Assembly (NCBI GenBank): GCA_026418875.1 | Contig: JAOAAM010000660.1 | Coordinates: forward strand, 1-8,794 | Direction: 5' to 3' | Length of the DNA stretch: 8,794 nt | Source: Gemmataceae bacterium | GTDB taxonomy: Bacteria > Planctomycetota > Planctomycetia > Gemmatales > Gemmataceae | Shown: positions 1 to 7,255 of the stretch, piece by piece | Position numbering within the stretch: the first letter of the stretch is position 1 | Layout of the letters: each line of letters starts with the position of its first letter | The notes under the pieces: model-generated | The model's database searches: none | What the model was told of the DNA's origin: nothing | Seen by the model: only the letters and a program-made list of their open reading frames with translations | Made by a program: the position numbers and the translations under genes

Positions 1-6
1 AGACAG
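1..6. other. possible remnant of the same adapter
   Basis: AGACAG equals the six inner bases of the mosaic end in the orientation expected at a left edge (AGATGTGTATAAGAGACAG). Six bases alone could be chance, but the complete adapter at the other end makes it likely that genomic sequence begins at base 7. Confidence 0.55.
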
Positions 7-1033
7 TGTGTGGGATGCCGCCCTCGACGCCACCCAAAAAATGCTGCCCGCCCCGGTGCCGCAGACCAAAGCCTATCGCGAACTGCTCGACCGTCCCACG
101 ATCGACGCGGTGCTCATCGGATCACCCGATCATTGGCACGTCACCATGACCGTCGATGCCTGCCAGGCCGGCAAGCACGTGTATGTGGAGAAGCCGCTGA
201 CCCACGACCTCAGCGAGGGGTCGGCGGTGATCGAATCACAAAACCGCCACCGCCGCGTGGTCCAAGTCGGCACGCAGCAGCGGAGCATGCCGCATATCCA
301 GAAAGCTGCCGAGATCGTGAAAGCGGGCCGGCTGGGGAAAATCCACAAAGTCCACCTCAGTTGGAACCGCAACAGCGATCGACTCCGCCGGACCCCCTTG
401 AACATCAAACCGCAATCCGTGGATTGGAAAGCCTTCCTCGGCAAAGCACCGCAACAACCCTTCGATGAATACCGCTTCCGCAATTGGCGCTGGTTCTGGG
501 ATTTTGGCGGCGGTTTGCTGACGGACTTGATGGTCCATTGGATCGACGTGGTCCATTGGTTCTTGCAATTGGATCGCCCGCAGCGTGCCGTCACCACGGG
601 CACATATCCCATGGCCAAAGGCATTTGGGAGACACCCGACACGATCCAGACCTTGCTGACATACAACGACGATCTGCTGGTTCACTTCGAGGGCACCTTC
701 AGCAACAGCCACCACGGGTCGATGGTGACGTTCATGGGCGAGAACGGCACGCTGTACGTTGATCGTGGTCGGTACGAGTTCACGGCGCAGCGGGGCCGGG
801 GCCAGGATGAATCGATGGTGTTGGGCAAGAACCCGGCCCACAAGGGTGCCGACTTTTACGACGAGCCAAACGGCGAACTGCTGCACTTGCAAGACTGGCT
901 CGACAGCATCCGCGAGAATCGTCGCCCCAGCGCCCCGGCCGAGGCGGGCGTCGCCGCCGCCGCCGCCGCTCACCTGGGCAACATCGCCTTCCGGGAGAAT
1001 CGTGTCGCGGAATGGAGCCGCGACGGCCGATGA
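2..1033 (+). CDS. Gfo/Idh/MocA family oxidoreductase, 5'-truncated
   Basis: This is a probable NAD(P)-dependent dehydrogenase acting on a sugar, polyol or related substrate that cannot be told from sequence. The readable part is 341 residues counted from the GTG at 8. The family's N-terminal Rossmann start (GxGxxG) is absent, so the true start and any Tat signal lie off the left edge, and the GTG is only the first start-like codon. What remains is typical: the end of the nucleotide-binding domain (DAVLIGSPDHWH, 33-44), the EKP motif with the presumed catalytic Lys62 (VYVEKPL, 58-64), and the C-terminal half with WRWFWDFGGGLLTD (160-173) followed by HWIDVVHW (177-184), the usual DxxxH region (Asp173, His177). 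An Ala-rich stretch near 311-322 comes from a short GCC run (953-967). The gene ends at TGA 1031-1033, convergent with the next gene. The family call is firm and the substrate unknown. Confidence 0.92.
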   Translation, partial: DSVWDAALDATQKMLPAPVPQTKAYRELLDRPTIDAVLIGSPDHWHVTMTVDACQAGKHVYVEKPLTHDLSEGSAVIESQNRHRRVVQVGTQQRSMPHIQKAAEIVKAGRLGKIHKVHLSWNRNSDRLRRTPLNIKPQSVDWKAFLGKAPQQPFDEYRFRNWRWFWDFGGGLLTDLMVHWIDVVHWFLQLDRPQRAVTTGTYPMAKGIWETPDTIQTLLTYNDDLLVHFEGTFSNSHHGSMVTFMGENGTLYVDRGRYEFTAQRGRGQDESMVLGKNPAHKGADFYDEPNGELLHLQDWLDSIRENRRPSAPAEAGVAAAAAAHLGNIAFRENRVAEWSRDGR

Positions 1034-1038
1034 CGAAA

Positions 1039-1065
1039 CCCGACGGCGATCACTCGACCGTCGGG
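1039..1065. terminator. hairpin between convergent genes, probable bidirectional terminator
   Basis: A perfect 8 bp stem pairs CCCGACGG (1039-1046) with CCGTCGGG (1058-1065). It can be extended inward by CGA/TCG across a single bulged A at 1057, leaving a TCAC loop (1050-1053). It lies 5 nt after the oxidoreductase stop and 14 nt beyond the stop of the opposing gene, in the only gap between them. Read on the minus strand the stem is followed by TTTCGTC, a weak U-tract. Read on the plus strand there is no clear U-tract. The position and stem strength argue for termination in both directions; the mechanism is inferred. Confidence 0.6.
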
Positions 1066-1079
1066 CCGCACGATCCCTT

Positions 1080-1733
1080 TCACTTGACCAACTCCAGCGT
1101 CGCCCACAGCGAGGGGTCTTCCGCGAAGGGGAATTCCGCGCTCAGTGACAAGGTTTGTTCGCCCAATTCCAGATCGTGGACGGCGTAGAAGAAGCCCCAG
1201 CGCGGCTGCTCGTCGGGGTCGAAGCCGTGCAATGCTTCAGCCGGCAAGAAGGCCTCGAGGCGATAGCCTCCGGTGCGGGCAAGACGGCGAATCGGGACGT
1301 TGCCGCGGAACTCCGGCGCATCTTCCAAGGCCCGATTGATCCGAGTTTGAACAAACATCGGTTCGTCCTGATTTTCGCCCGCCCCTGCCGCTAAGAGGTG
1401 GAACTGATGGCAAAACCGGGTGGCTCGGTGCCCCGTACGATCGCTGCGGGTGTCGATCCAGATGGTGATGCCATCCGACCCCCGCGGTCGATCCGGTCGG
1501 CCTTGGGGTGCCGATTCCTTGCCACGCACGTCCACCTGCACGCCCAAGCCGAACTCATTCCAACCGAGGCGGACTTCGGCAAAATTTGTTTGTCCATCCA
1601 TGGCTGCGAAGTTATGAATGAGGCAGTCCGGCGGCAGGTCCAACAGTTCCTCGCCGTCGATGCGGGGGATCGCCCGCTGATACCGGCAGGGGTAAGCCAT
1701 GCGAAAGTAAAAGCGATTCGGAATAACGGTCAT
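1080..1733 (-). CDS. CBM9/DOMON-like domain protein, hypothetical
   Basis: This 217-residue protein looks like one carbohydrate-binding family 9-like (DOMON-type beta-sandwich) domain. The pattern is an N-terminal strand region, FAEVRLGWNEFGLGVQVDV (51-69), the SDGITIWIDTR block (86-96) typical of CBM9-like proteins, HRATRFCHQFHLL (102-114), GYRLEAFLPAEALHGF (156-171), and a C-terminal RWGFFYAVHDLE (178-189). The start at ATG 1731-1733 is supported by GGAG eight bases upstream (complement of 1742-1745). There is no signal peptide, membrane segment or attached catalytic domain, so it appears cytosolic, which is unusual for a polysaccharide-binding module. It is divergent from the epimerase gene and convergent with the oxidoreductase, so it is probably monocistronic. 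The ligand and role are unknown; the fold assignment is by pattern recognition only. Confidence 0.8.
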   Translation of the reverse strand: MTVIPNRFYFRMAYPCRYQRAIPRIDGEELLDLPPDCLIHNFAAMDGQTNFAEVRLGWNEFGLGVQVDVRGKESAPQGRPDRPRGSDGITIWIDTRSDRTGHRATRFCHQFHLLAAGAGENQDEPMFVQTRINRALEDAPEFRGNVPIRRLARTGGYRLEAFLPAEALHGFDPDEQPRWGFFYAVHDLELGEQTLSLSAEFPFAEDPSLWATLELVK

Positions 1734-1792
1734 TCGCGATTCTCCGTATTGTTCGTTCTAATGAATCGAGCGTCGTTCAACGGGAGGTCAAC
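1734..1792. promoter_or_regulatory. divergent intergenic region with both ribosome binding sites
   Basis: This 59 bp gap must hold the start signals for the CBM9-like gene (leftward) and the epimerase gene (rightward). The leftward GGAG (complement of 1742-1745) and the rightward GGGAGG (1782-1787, five bases before ATG 1793) are clear. For the rightward gene TCTAAT (1757-1762) matches five of six -10 bases, but no -35 is recognisable at the right spacing. For the leftward gene no convincing -10 is seen. The promoters are inferred from gene layout. Confidence 0.35.
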
Positions 1793-2725
1793 ATGCGTGT
1801 ATTCGTGACGGGAGGGACGGGGCTGGTCGGTCGTCGCTTGCTCGGGGAACTGAAAGCGAAAGGGCACGAGGCGGTCGTGTTGACCCGGCAAGACCCGACT
1901 GGCCGCACCGACGCGGAGTATGTTCGGGGCGATCCAACCCAGCCGGGTGCGTGGCAGCAAGTCGCCGCCGAATGTGATGCCATCATCAACTTGGCTGGTG
2001 AGGGCATTTTCAATCGCCGATGGAACGACGAATTCAAGAAGCTGGTTCGCGACAGCCGGATCCTGGCGACCCGACACTGCGTCGAGGCGTTGAAGAAAGC
2101 CCCGCGACGGAGTGACGGCAGCCCGAAGGTTCTGGTGAATGCCTCGGCCATCGGCTACTACGGTGCCCGCGGACCTGAACCTTTGGACGAGTCGGCGGCC
2201 CCGGGTGCCGGTTTTCTCCCCTCGGTCTGCGTCGAGTGGGAACTGCCCGCGCGAGCCGCCGAAGCCGACGGCGTCCGCGTCGTGCTGGCCCGCATCGGCG
2301 TGGTGTTGGATCGCCACGGTGGGGCCTTGGGCAAGATGCTCTTACCATTCAAACTTGGTGCCGGCGGGCCGATCGCCTCGGGCAAGCAATACATGTCCTG
2401 GATCCACAATGCCGATGTCGCGGGTTTGCTGGTGTTTGCCCTGGAGAATTCGGCCGTCACTGGGCCGATGAATGTGACCGCCCCGAAGCCCGTCACCAAC
2501 AAAGAATTCGGCAAGGCCTTGGGACGAGCGCTGGGGCGGCCGGCCCTGGTGTGGACACCGGGCTTCGCCTTGCGCATCATGCTGGGCGAGGGGGCAGAGA
2601 TTATCACCACGGGGCAAAACGTGCTGCCGAAAAAGGCCCTCGACTTGGGCTACGCGTTCCGCTTCCCCGAGATCGACGCGGCCTTGGCCGACGTGCTCGC
2701 CCAACCGACACGAGCCGCTGGCTAA
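1793..2725 (+). CDS. TIGR01777 family NAD(P)-dependent epimerase (YfcH-like)
   Basis: This 310-residue protein is an extended short-chain dehydrogenase/reductase-type nucleotide-sugar epimerase homologue, closely resembling E. coli YfcH along its whole length. Features in order: the dinucleotide-binding loop GGTGLVG (7-13), INLAGE (65-70), SAIGYYG (118-124), a VEWE segment (147-150) where classical SDRs carry the YxxxK lysine (its absence is a family trait), [15 protein letters not shown] (191-205), and a C-terminal DUF1731 domain (about 255-301, including [19 protein letters not shown]). The ATG at 1793 has GGGAGG five bases upstream. The length is normal for the family. The physiological substrate of this family is unsettled; names such as cell-division inhibitor SulA homologue in databases should not be trusted. 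The stop TAA (2723-2725) overlaps the stop of the opposing transaldolase gene. Confidence 0.93.
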   Translation: MRVFVTGGTGLVGRRLLGELKAKGHEAVVLTRQDPTGRTDAEYVRGDPTQPGAWQQVAAECDAIINLAGEGIFNRRWNDEFKKLVRDSRILATRHCVEALKKAPRRSDGSPKVLVNASAIGYYGARGPEPLDESAAPGAGFLPSVCVEWELPARAAEADGVRVVLARIGVVLDRHGGALGKMLLPFKLGAGGPIASGKQYMSWIHNADVAGLLVFALENSAVTGPMNVTAPKPVTNKEFGKALGRALGRPALVWTPGFALRIMLGEGAEIITTGQNVLPKKALDLGYAFRFPEIDAALADVLAQPTRAAG

Positions 2726-3765
2726 CCCCGCCGTTTCGCCGCGATCAACTCAAGCAACGCCCGGTGCGGCTCCGCGAATTTCGCCAACCCCTCGCGCATG
2801 AGAGTTTCTTCGAGCCGCACCATGTCCACCTTCGCGTCGATTTCAGCAAGGATGTCATCCGGGGGCATCTGATCCACCTGCCGCGTGAATGTCAGGCCGC
2901 TCGCTTCGACGGCAGCGTTGGTCGCCGGTGGGTTCGTTTCGATGTCCGAACCGGCAAACGCCGCCACGTACTTCCACGGCGCGTCTTCCGGCTTCTTCGT
3001 GCCGGTGCTGGCGAAGACAATCTCTTGTTTGAGCGGCAGCTTCTTGTCCGCCCAGAATTCCTGATTCAGCCGCCACAGACGCTTGGCATTCACGATGCCG
3101 ACAAGCCCCTGTGCTCGGGGCGAAAGTTCGGGGACGGCTTTCTCGGTGTAGACGTCGAGCCGGGAAACAAAAATGCTGTACACCGACTTGAAGCGATCCC
3201 GACTCGGCAACCGCTGTGCGCCGCGCCAGATGGCGTCGCGAGCCGCCTCGTACTGCCGCCGCGAGAACACCAAGGTCACATTCAGCGGGATCCCGAGCGA
3301 GGCGAGTTCTTCGAGCGCGGCCAGACCGCCGGGGGTGGCCGGCACTTTCAACATCCGGTTCCGGTGCCCGGCACTCCACTTCCGCCCCAATTCGACGTAT
3401 CGCCGAGCTTTCTCCTCCACGGTCAGCGTGCAACTCACATCTTCCAACAACGGATCCAACTCAAAGCTCACATAACCGTCGTCGCCGCGAGTCGCCTCGT
3501 ACACCGGCAGGAACACTTCTTGGGCACGTCGGACCAGTTGGTCGGTCATGGCCCAGGCGACCGCCTCGTCGTCCAGACCTTCCGCGAAATGCCGCCGCAA
3601 GTCCGAGTCGAATCGCCCTGTCTTGATCAGGTCCGCGATGATGATGGGGTTGGACGTAGCTCCGGTCGCCCCCAACTCTCGATACCGCCGAATCTCAGTT
3701 GGGTCCACCGAATCGACCCACAACTTGGTGCCGGTCGCAATCAACGACTGCAAGGGACTGGTCAT
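2722..3765 (-). CDS. tal: transaldolase
   Basis: Transaldolase moves a dihydroxyacetone unit from sedoheptulose 7-phosphate to glyceraldehyde 3-phosphate in the non-oxidative pentose phosphate pathway, in the cytosol. The 347-residue product keeps all active-site positions known from E. coli TalB: Asp18 (LWVDSV), Asn39 (TSNP), Glu102 (SFELDP), the Schiff-base Lys140 (MLKVPAT), Asn162 and Thr164 (NVTLVFS), Ser197 and Arg202 (YSIFVSRLD). The length and the ASTGTK block (252-257) resemble the longer, mycobacterial-type Tal more than TalB. The start ATG (3763-3765) is preceded by GGAGGG (complement of 3773-3778) at seven bases, which fixes the start. The gene is convergent with the epimerase, sharing the bases CTAA at 2722-2725, and divergent from the kinase. 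No other pentose phosphate gene is nearby. Confidence 0.95.
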   Translation of the reverse strand: MTSPLQSLIATGTKLWVDSVDPTEIRRYRELGATGATSNPIIIADLIKTGRFDSDLRRHFAEGLDDEAVAWAMTDQLVRRAQEVFLPVYEATRGDDGYVSFELDPLLEDVSCTLTVEEKARRYVELGRKWSAGHRNRMLKVPATPGGLAALEELASLGIPLNVTLVFSRRQYEAARDAIWRGAQRLPSRDRFKSVYSIFVSRLDVYTEKAVPELSPRAQGLVGIVNAKRLWRLNQEFWADKKLPLKQEIVFASTGTKKPEDAPWKYVAAFAGSDIETNPPATNAAVEASGLTFTRQVDQMPPDDILAEIDAKVDMVRLEETLMREGLAKFAEPHRALLELIAAKRRG

Positions 3766-3895
3766 CGCCTGGCCCTCCGAAGTTCACACTGTCAGTGTAC
3801 GAGGGCCGGGACTCGAATTCGCGGCTTCGTTGACGACCTCCCGCTGGCGGATCCGGGATACACCCTGTGTGCTAAACTTGAGACGCGGCAGTGTG
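3766..3895. promoter_or_regulatory. divergent tal/kinase intergenic region with a 13 bp dyad
   Basis: This 130 bp gap must carry promoters in both directions. A perfect dyad ACACTG-T-CAGTGT lies at 3786-3798, 20 bases upstream of the tal start. On the tal strand TACACT (complement of 3794-3799), partly inside the dyad, could serve as a -10, giving a short leader, but no -35 is recognisable. Toward the kinase TAAACT (3873-3878) is a weak four-of-six -10 without a partner, and TTGACG (3830-3835) is a good -35 without a -10 at 16-18 bp. The dyad is directly visible; its role as an operator or leader hairpin is a guess. Confidence 0.3.
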
Positions 3896-6800
3896 ATGGG
3901 TTCGTCCATGGAATCGCGCCTTACCGTGCCGATTGGCAGCCTCGAATTGGTGACGCCCGCGTCGCTATCCGCCGATGCGTCATTCGACTTGACGAGTCCC
4001 GGATTCCGCATCGAGAGAGAGCTGGCCCGAGGCGGGATGGGTCGAGTGTTCGTGGCCCGAGACTTGAGCTTGGGCCGTGAAGTGGCCATCAAAATTCTTC
4101 TACCCGGTCGGGAGCGCGAGCGATTTCTGGAGGAAGCTCGCATCACGGCCCTGTTGCCACATCCGAACATCCCGCCCGTTTACGCCGTCGGCGAACTCCG
4201 CGATGGCACACCGTGGCTGGCGATGAAGCTCATCCACGGCGAAACCCTTGCCGACCTGCTCGACTCGGGGCAACTTTGCTCCGATCGTCTGCCGCGCATG
4301 CTCAACATCTTTGAGCAAGTTGCTCAGGCCGTCGGATTTGCCCACAGCCGACGGATCATCCACCGCGACCTGAAGCCTTCGAACGTGATGGTAGGTCAGT
4401 TCGGCGAAGTGCAAGTCATGGATTGGGGACTGGCGAAGGAACTCGACCACGAGCGGATCGCCCCGCAAGGGGAGCATTATCCCGACGCCGTGGACCAAAC
4501 GCTCGCCGGCACGGTGATGGGCACGCCGGGTTACATGGCACCGGAACAAGCCCGCGGCGAATCCGTCGATACCCGAGCCGACGTCTTCGCCTTGGGATCC
4601 ATTTTGGCCCATATCCTCACCGGTCAGCCAGCCTTTACGGGAAAAACATCGGAGGAGACGATCACCCGGTCGGCCCATGCGGACCTGAGCGAGGCCATCC
4701 GCCGACTCGATTCCTGCGGGGCGGATGCCGAGTTGATCGGCTTGGCCAAACGCTGCCTCGCCCCCCTGCCGGTTGCTCGGCCCCACGATGCCCAGGCGGT
4801 GGCAGCCGAGGTGGCGGCGTATCGCCTCGGCGTCGAGGCTCGCCTGCGGCAAGCCGAAACCGATCGTGCCCGGGCAGAGACCCGGGAAGCCGAACGAGCA
4901 AAACGCCATCGCATCCTCGTCTGGTCCGGCGGACTGCTGACCCTCGTCCTCCTGGCCGGGTTGCTCGTGACACGCTGGCAGATGAACCGCGCCGTCATCG
5001 CGGAATCCAAAGCCCGGCAGAGCGAGCAACTCGCCCTCCAAGAACGCGATGCCAAGGAACTCGCCCTGCAAGCCGAGACCAAAGCCCTCGCGGACAAAAC
5101 CTCCGCCCTGCAAGCCGAACGTGAGGCCAAGGCCCTCGCGGAACAACGACGTCTCCAAGCCGAGGCCAACCTCGCTTTCGCCCGGAAGGGCAATGAAATC
5201 CTCGGGGCGGTCTTCCGCAATCTGGATCCCTCGGCCAATTACGCCACCGTCGCCGAATTCCGCAATGCCCTGAAACAAAACCTATTGAACGCCGTTCGCG
5301 AACTCGACGACACTTCGATTGGCGACCCAGTCGATGTCGCAGAAATGCTGAATACCCTCGGCGTCTCGTTGATGAGCATGGGAGAGGCCTCCTCGGCACT
5401 CGCAGTGTTTGGCAAGGCGCAAAAAACCCTCGAATCCCACTTGGGGCAAGAACACCCCAAGACGCTGAACGTGTTGAATAACCTCGCTTCCGCCTACCAA
5501 AGTAGCGGTCAATTCCAGAAAGCCCTCCCCCTCTACGAAACGGTTCTCGAACGGCGCAAGGCCCGACTCGGTATCGAGCATGACGATACCCTGACCAGCA
5601 TGAACAACCTGGCCTCCGCGTTCCGCCAGGCCGGCTTATTTCACAGGGCGCTGCCGCTGTACGAAGAGACGTACAAACTCCGCAGTGCCATGCTCGGGGC
5701 GGACCATCCCAACACGCTGACCAGCCTCAACAACCTTGCCGTCGCCTGCCGGGATGTTGGCAACGTCAACAAAGCGCTCTCCCTCTACGAGGAATCCGTC
5801 CAACGGCACACCAAGCGTTTCGGCCCCGACCACCCCGAAACCTTGAACGCCATGAACAACCTGGCGACCGGTTACTACGAAACGGGGCAGCCGCAAAAGG
5901 CGGTCAGCGTGCTCGAAAACATCTTGAAGATCAGCAAAGAACGAATGGGGCCTGACCATCCCGAGACGCTCGCCACGATGAACAACCTGGCGATGGCTTA
6001 TCACGCTGTCCAACAAACATCGAAGTGCCTGGCCTTGTTCGAGGAAACTCTCAGCGGGCGCAAAGCGAGGCTCGGCCCCGATCATCCGGACACCCTGATG
6101 AGCATGAACAACTTCGCCACGATCCTCCAACTCTCGGGTCAGGCCGATCGGGCCATCCCGCTGCTGCTCGACGTCGCCAGGCTCCGGTCCGCCAAGCTCG
6201 GCGACGACCACCCCGACACGTTAGTCACCTTGAACAACCTGTCGACAGCCTACCGAGCCATCGGCCAATTGGACAAAGCCATCCCCATCCTCGAAAACGT
6301 GTTGGCCCGCCGCACCACGACGCTCGGCCCTCAGCACCCGGAGACGCTCGGCACCCTCAACAATCTGGCCATCATGTACCGGGACAGCGGCCGACTTGAT
6401 CAAGCCCTCGCCTTGCTCGAGGAGGCCGCCACGCGGATCGGGAAGCAGCAGACCAATCATCCGTACTCCTGGCAAGTTCTGGCCAACGTCGTCAATTTTC
6501 ACGAGGCGGCGAATCGACTTGACCGCGCCGAGCATTGGCGAAAGCAACGGCTGGCCATCGTTCGAGATCGGGGCGAGGGGCAATCCCTGGTTTACGCGGC
6601 GGAACTCGTCGGACTGGGACTCAATCTGCTCCGCCAACAAAAATGGACGGAAGCGGAACAGTGCTTCCGCGAGGGCCTCGATATTCGCGAGAAGAAAGCG
6701 CCCGACGAGTGGACCACCTTCAATACCATGTGCCTCCTGGGGGCGGCCCTGCTCGGTCAGGAAAAGTACGTCGAAGCCGAGGCGCTCTCGGTGATCGGAT

Positions 6801-6976
6801 ACGAGGGACTCTTGGCGCGTCAAAGCCTGGTCCCGTCCGGTCACCAAATCCGTATTCGAGAGGCGCTCGACCTTCTGATCTCCATTTACTCCTCGATGGG
6901 CAAAACCGAGGAAGCCCAGAAGTATCGACGAAAGCGAGAGGAATTTCAGGGAGTTTCACCTCCCAACCCCCAATGA
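3896..6976 (+). CDS. membrane-anchored Ser/Thr protein kinase with C-terminal TPR array
   Basis: This 1026-residue Hanks-type kinase probably phosphorylates Ser/Thr on unknown partners. Kinase domain, about 38-310: glycine loop ARGGMG (44-49), Lys66 in VAIK, HRDLKPSN (156-163), DWG in place of DFG (176-178), GTPGYMAPEQARG (209-221). A positively charged RAKRHR (334-339) precedes one membrane helix (340-359), then a heptad-like Ala/Glu/Lys coiled coil (about 365-430). The rest is TPR: one degenerate unit (about 478-512), eight kinesin-light-chain-type units of exactly 42 residues beginning at His520, then degenerate units to about 1012. Kinase, helix, then a large C-terminal sensor or scaffold is a known layout. 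Frame is open back to 3548, but that part lies opposite tal. GTG 3893, ATG 3896 and ATG 3908 are all possible starts and none has a good ribosome binding site; 3896 is chosen provisionally. No truncation or frameshift is seen. Confidence 0.93.
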   Translation: MGSSMESRLTVPIGSLELVTPASLSADASFDLTSPGFRIERELARGGMGRVFVARDLSLGREVAIKILLPGRERERFLEEARITALLPHPNIPPVYAVGELRDGTPWLAMKLIHGETLADLLDSGQLCSDRLPRMLNIFEQVAQAVGFAHSRRIIHRDLKPSNVMVGQFGEVQVMDWGLAKELDHERIAPQGEHYPDAVDQTLAGTVMGTPGYMAPEQARGESVDTRADVFALGSILAHILTGQPAFTGKTSEETITRSAHADLSEAIRRLDSCGADAELIGLAKRCLAPLPVARPHDAQAVAAEVAAYRLGVEARLRQAETDRARAETREAERAKRHRILVWSGGLLTLVLLAGLLVTRWQMNRAVIAESKARQSEQLALQERDAKELALQAETKALADKTSALQAEREAKALAEQRRLQAEANLAFARKGNEILGAVFRNLDPSANYATVAEFRNALKQNLLNAVRELDDTSIGDPVDVAEMLNTLGVSLMSMGEASSALAVFGKAQKTLESHLGQEHPKTLNVLNNLASAYQSSGQFQKALPLYETVLERRKARLGIEHDDTLTSMNNLASAFRQAGLFHRALPLYEETYKLRSAMLGADHPNTLTSLNNLAVACRDVGNVNKALSLYEESVQRHTKRFGPDHPETLNAMNNLATGYYETGQPQKAVSVLENILKISKERMGPDHPETLATMNNLAMAYHAVQQTSKCLALFEETLSGRKARLGPDHPDTLMSMNNFATILQLSGQADRAIPLLLDVARLRSAKLGDDHPDTLVTLNNLSTAYRAIGQLDKAIPILENVLARRTTTLGPQHPETLGTLNNLAIMYRDSGRLDQALALLEEAATRIGKQQTNHPYSWQVLANVVNFHEAANRLDRAEHWRKQRLAIVRDRGEGQSLVYAAELVGLGLNLLRQQKWTEAEQCFREGLDIREKKAPDEWTTFNTMCLLGAALLGQEKYVEAEALSVIGYEGLLARQSLVPSGHQIRIREALDLLISIYSSMGKTEEAQKYRRKREEFQGVSPPNPQ
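5453..6457 (+). repeat. eight 42-residue (126 bp) TPR-coding units
   Basis: Within the kinase gene, the signature HPxTL followed by NNLAxxY recurs with its His at residues 520, 562, 604, 646, 688, 730, 772 and 814, exactly 42 residues apart each time. One copy has HDDTL instead of HPxTL. The DNA keeps part of the period: ATGAACAACCTGGC is found at 5600, 5852 and 5978, separated by multiples of 126 bp. The ninth expected His is at 855, one residue early, marking the end of strict periodicity. The 42-residue unit with the LGxDHPxTL linker is that of kinesin light chain/nephrocystin-type TPRs (TPR_10/TPR_12) rather than the canonical 34-residue TPR. Confidence 0.92.
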
Positions 6977-6982
6977 AGGTGC

Positions 6983-7003
6983 GGGGCGAGAGTTGATCGC
7001 CCC
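6983..7003 (+). terminator. hairpin just after the kinase gene, possible terminator
   Basis: A perfect 7 bp stem, GGGGCGA (6983-6989) with TCGCCCC (6997-7003), encloses a 7 nt loop and starts six bases after the kinase stop. It is followed by GAGTCGCC, so there is no U-tract. It could be a U-less terminator, a pause site or a 3'-end stabiliser. Position and stem are clear; function is inferred. Confidence 0.45.
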
Positions 7004-7203
7004 GAGTCGCCATCCCGGCATGAAGACGTGACCTTCGGCAGCGGCCGCGCCTTCGTTCAACTTTTGACAGCCCGTTCGTGGCGTCCATTTCTCAATTCTT
7101 GGGAAGGTCGAACAACGGTGAGTCCGACAAAAAAGACGCCGAAAGCGCGGCTTTTGTTAAGTCCGGGGACTCGGTAAAATGCACAGGATGTTGTGAGTCG
7201 AGG

Positions 7204-7255
7204 CTCGGGGTAATCATTCCCGCTGCAAGGCGGAATTGTGCTCCCCGAGTCTTTT
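7204..7255 (+). promoter_or_regulatory. nested hairpin with T-run upstream of the methyltransferase gene
   Basis: An outer 7 bp stem pairs CTCGGGG (7204-7210) with CCCCGAG (7243-7249). Inside it ATTCCCGC (7216-7223) pairs with GCGGAAT (7230-7236) with one bulged C, around a six-base loop. The outer stem is followed within two bases by TTTT (7252-7255), as in an intrinsic terminator or attenuator. The 3' arm can instead pair with GACTCGG at 7168-7174 (seven bases, CCGAGTC 7245-7251), which would exclude the first pairing. Whether it ends read-through from the kinase or controls the methyltransferase is unknown. Confidence 0.4.

Noticed and set aside
953..970. GCC trinucleotide run in the oxidoreductase gene as a contingency repeat
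   Set aside because: There are only five GCC units plus GCT, encoding an Ala run in an otherwise normal C-terminal region; this is common in GC-rich genes and too short to suggest phase variation.
3548..3895. N-terminal extension of the kinase (116 extra residues)
   Set aside because: Most of the extension lies opposite the transaldolase 5' end, lacks a ribosome binding site and has no kinase-like or signal sequence. The kinase domain is complete without it.
2236..4080. Plus-strand open frame of 614 codons across the epimerase end, transaldolase and kinase start
   Set aside because: It lies out of frame with the epimerase and opposite transaldolase, both well supported by motifs. It has Arg/Pro/Gly-rich low-complexity composition and no recognisable domain.
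4100..5278. Minus-strand open frame of 392 codons opposite the kinase
   Set aside because: It is a GC-driven antisense frame of the kinase domain and coiled coil, with repetitive Gly/Leu/Phe composition and no family motif.
7064..7092. Perfect TTGACA as a -35 element
   Set aside because: At 16-18 bp spacing the sequence (around 7086-7093, ATTTCT) is a poor -10, and it stands more than 200 bp from the next gene start.
7055..7162. Possible integron attC site: GTTCAAC (7055-7061) and GTTAAGT (7156-7162) fit the degenerate core sites
   Set aside because: The seven-base consensus is loose, the two cores are poorly complementary to each other, and the interval does not fold into a long imperfect stem; only a GGCGTC/GACGCC pairing is seen. 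There is no integrase or cassette array.
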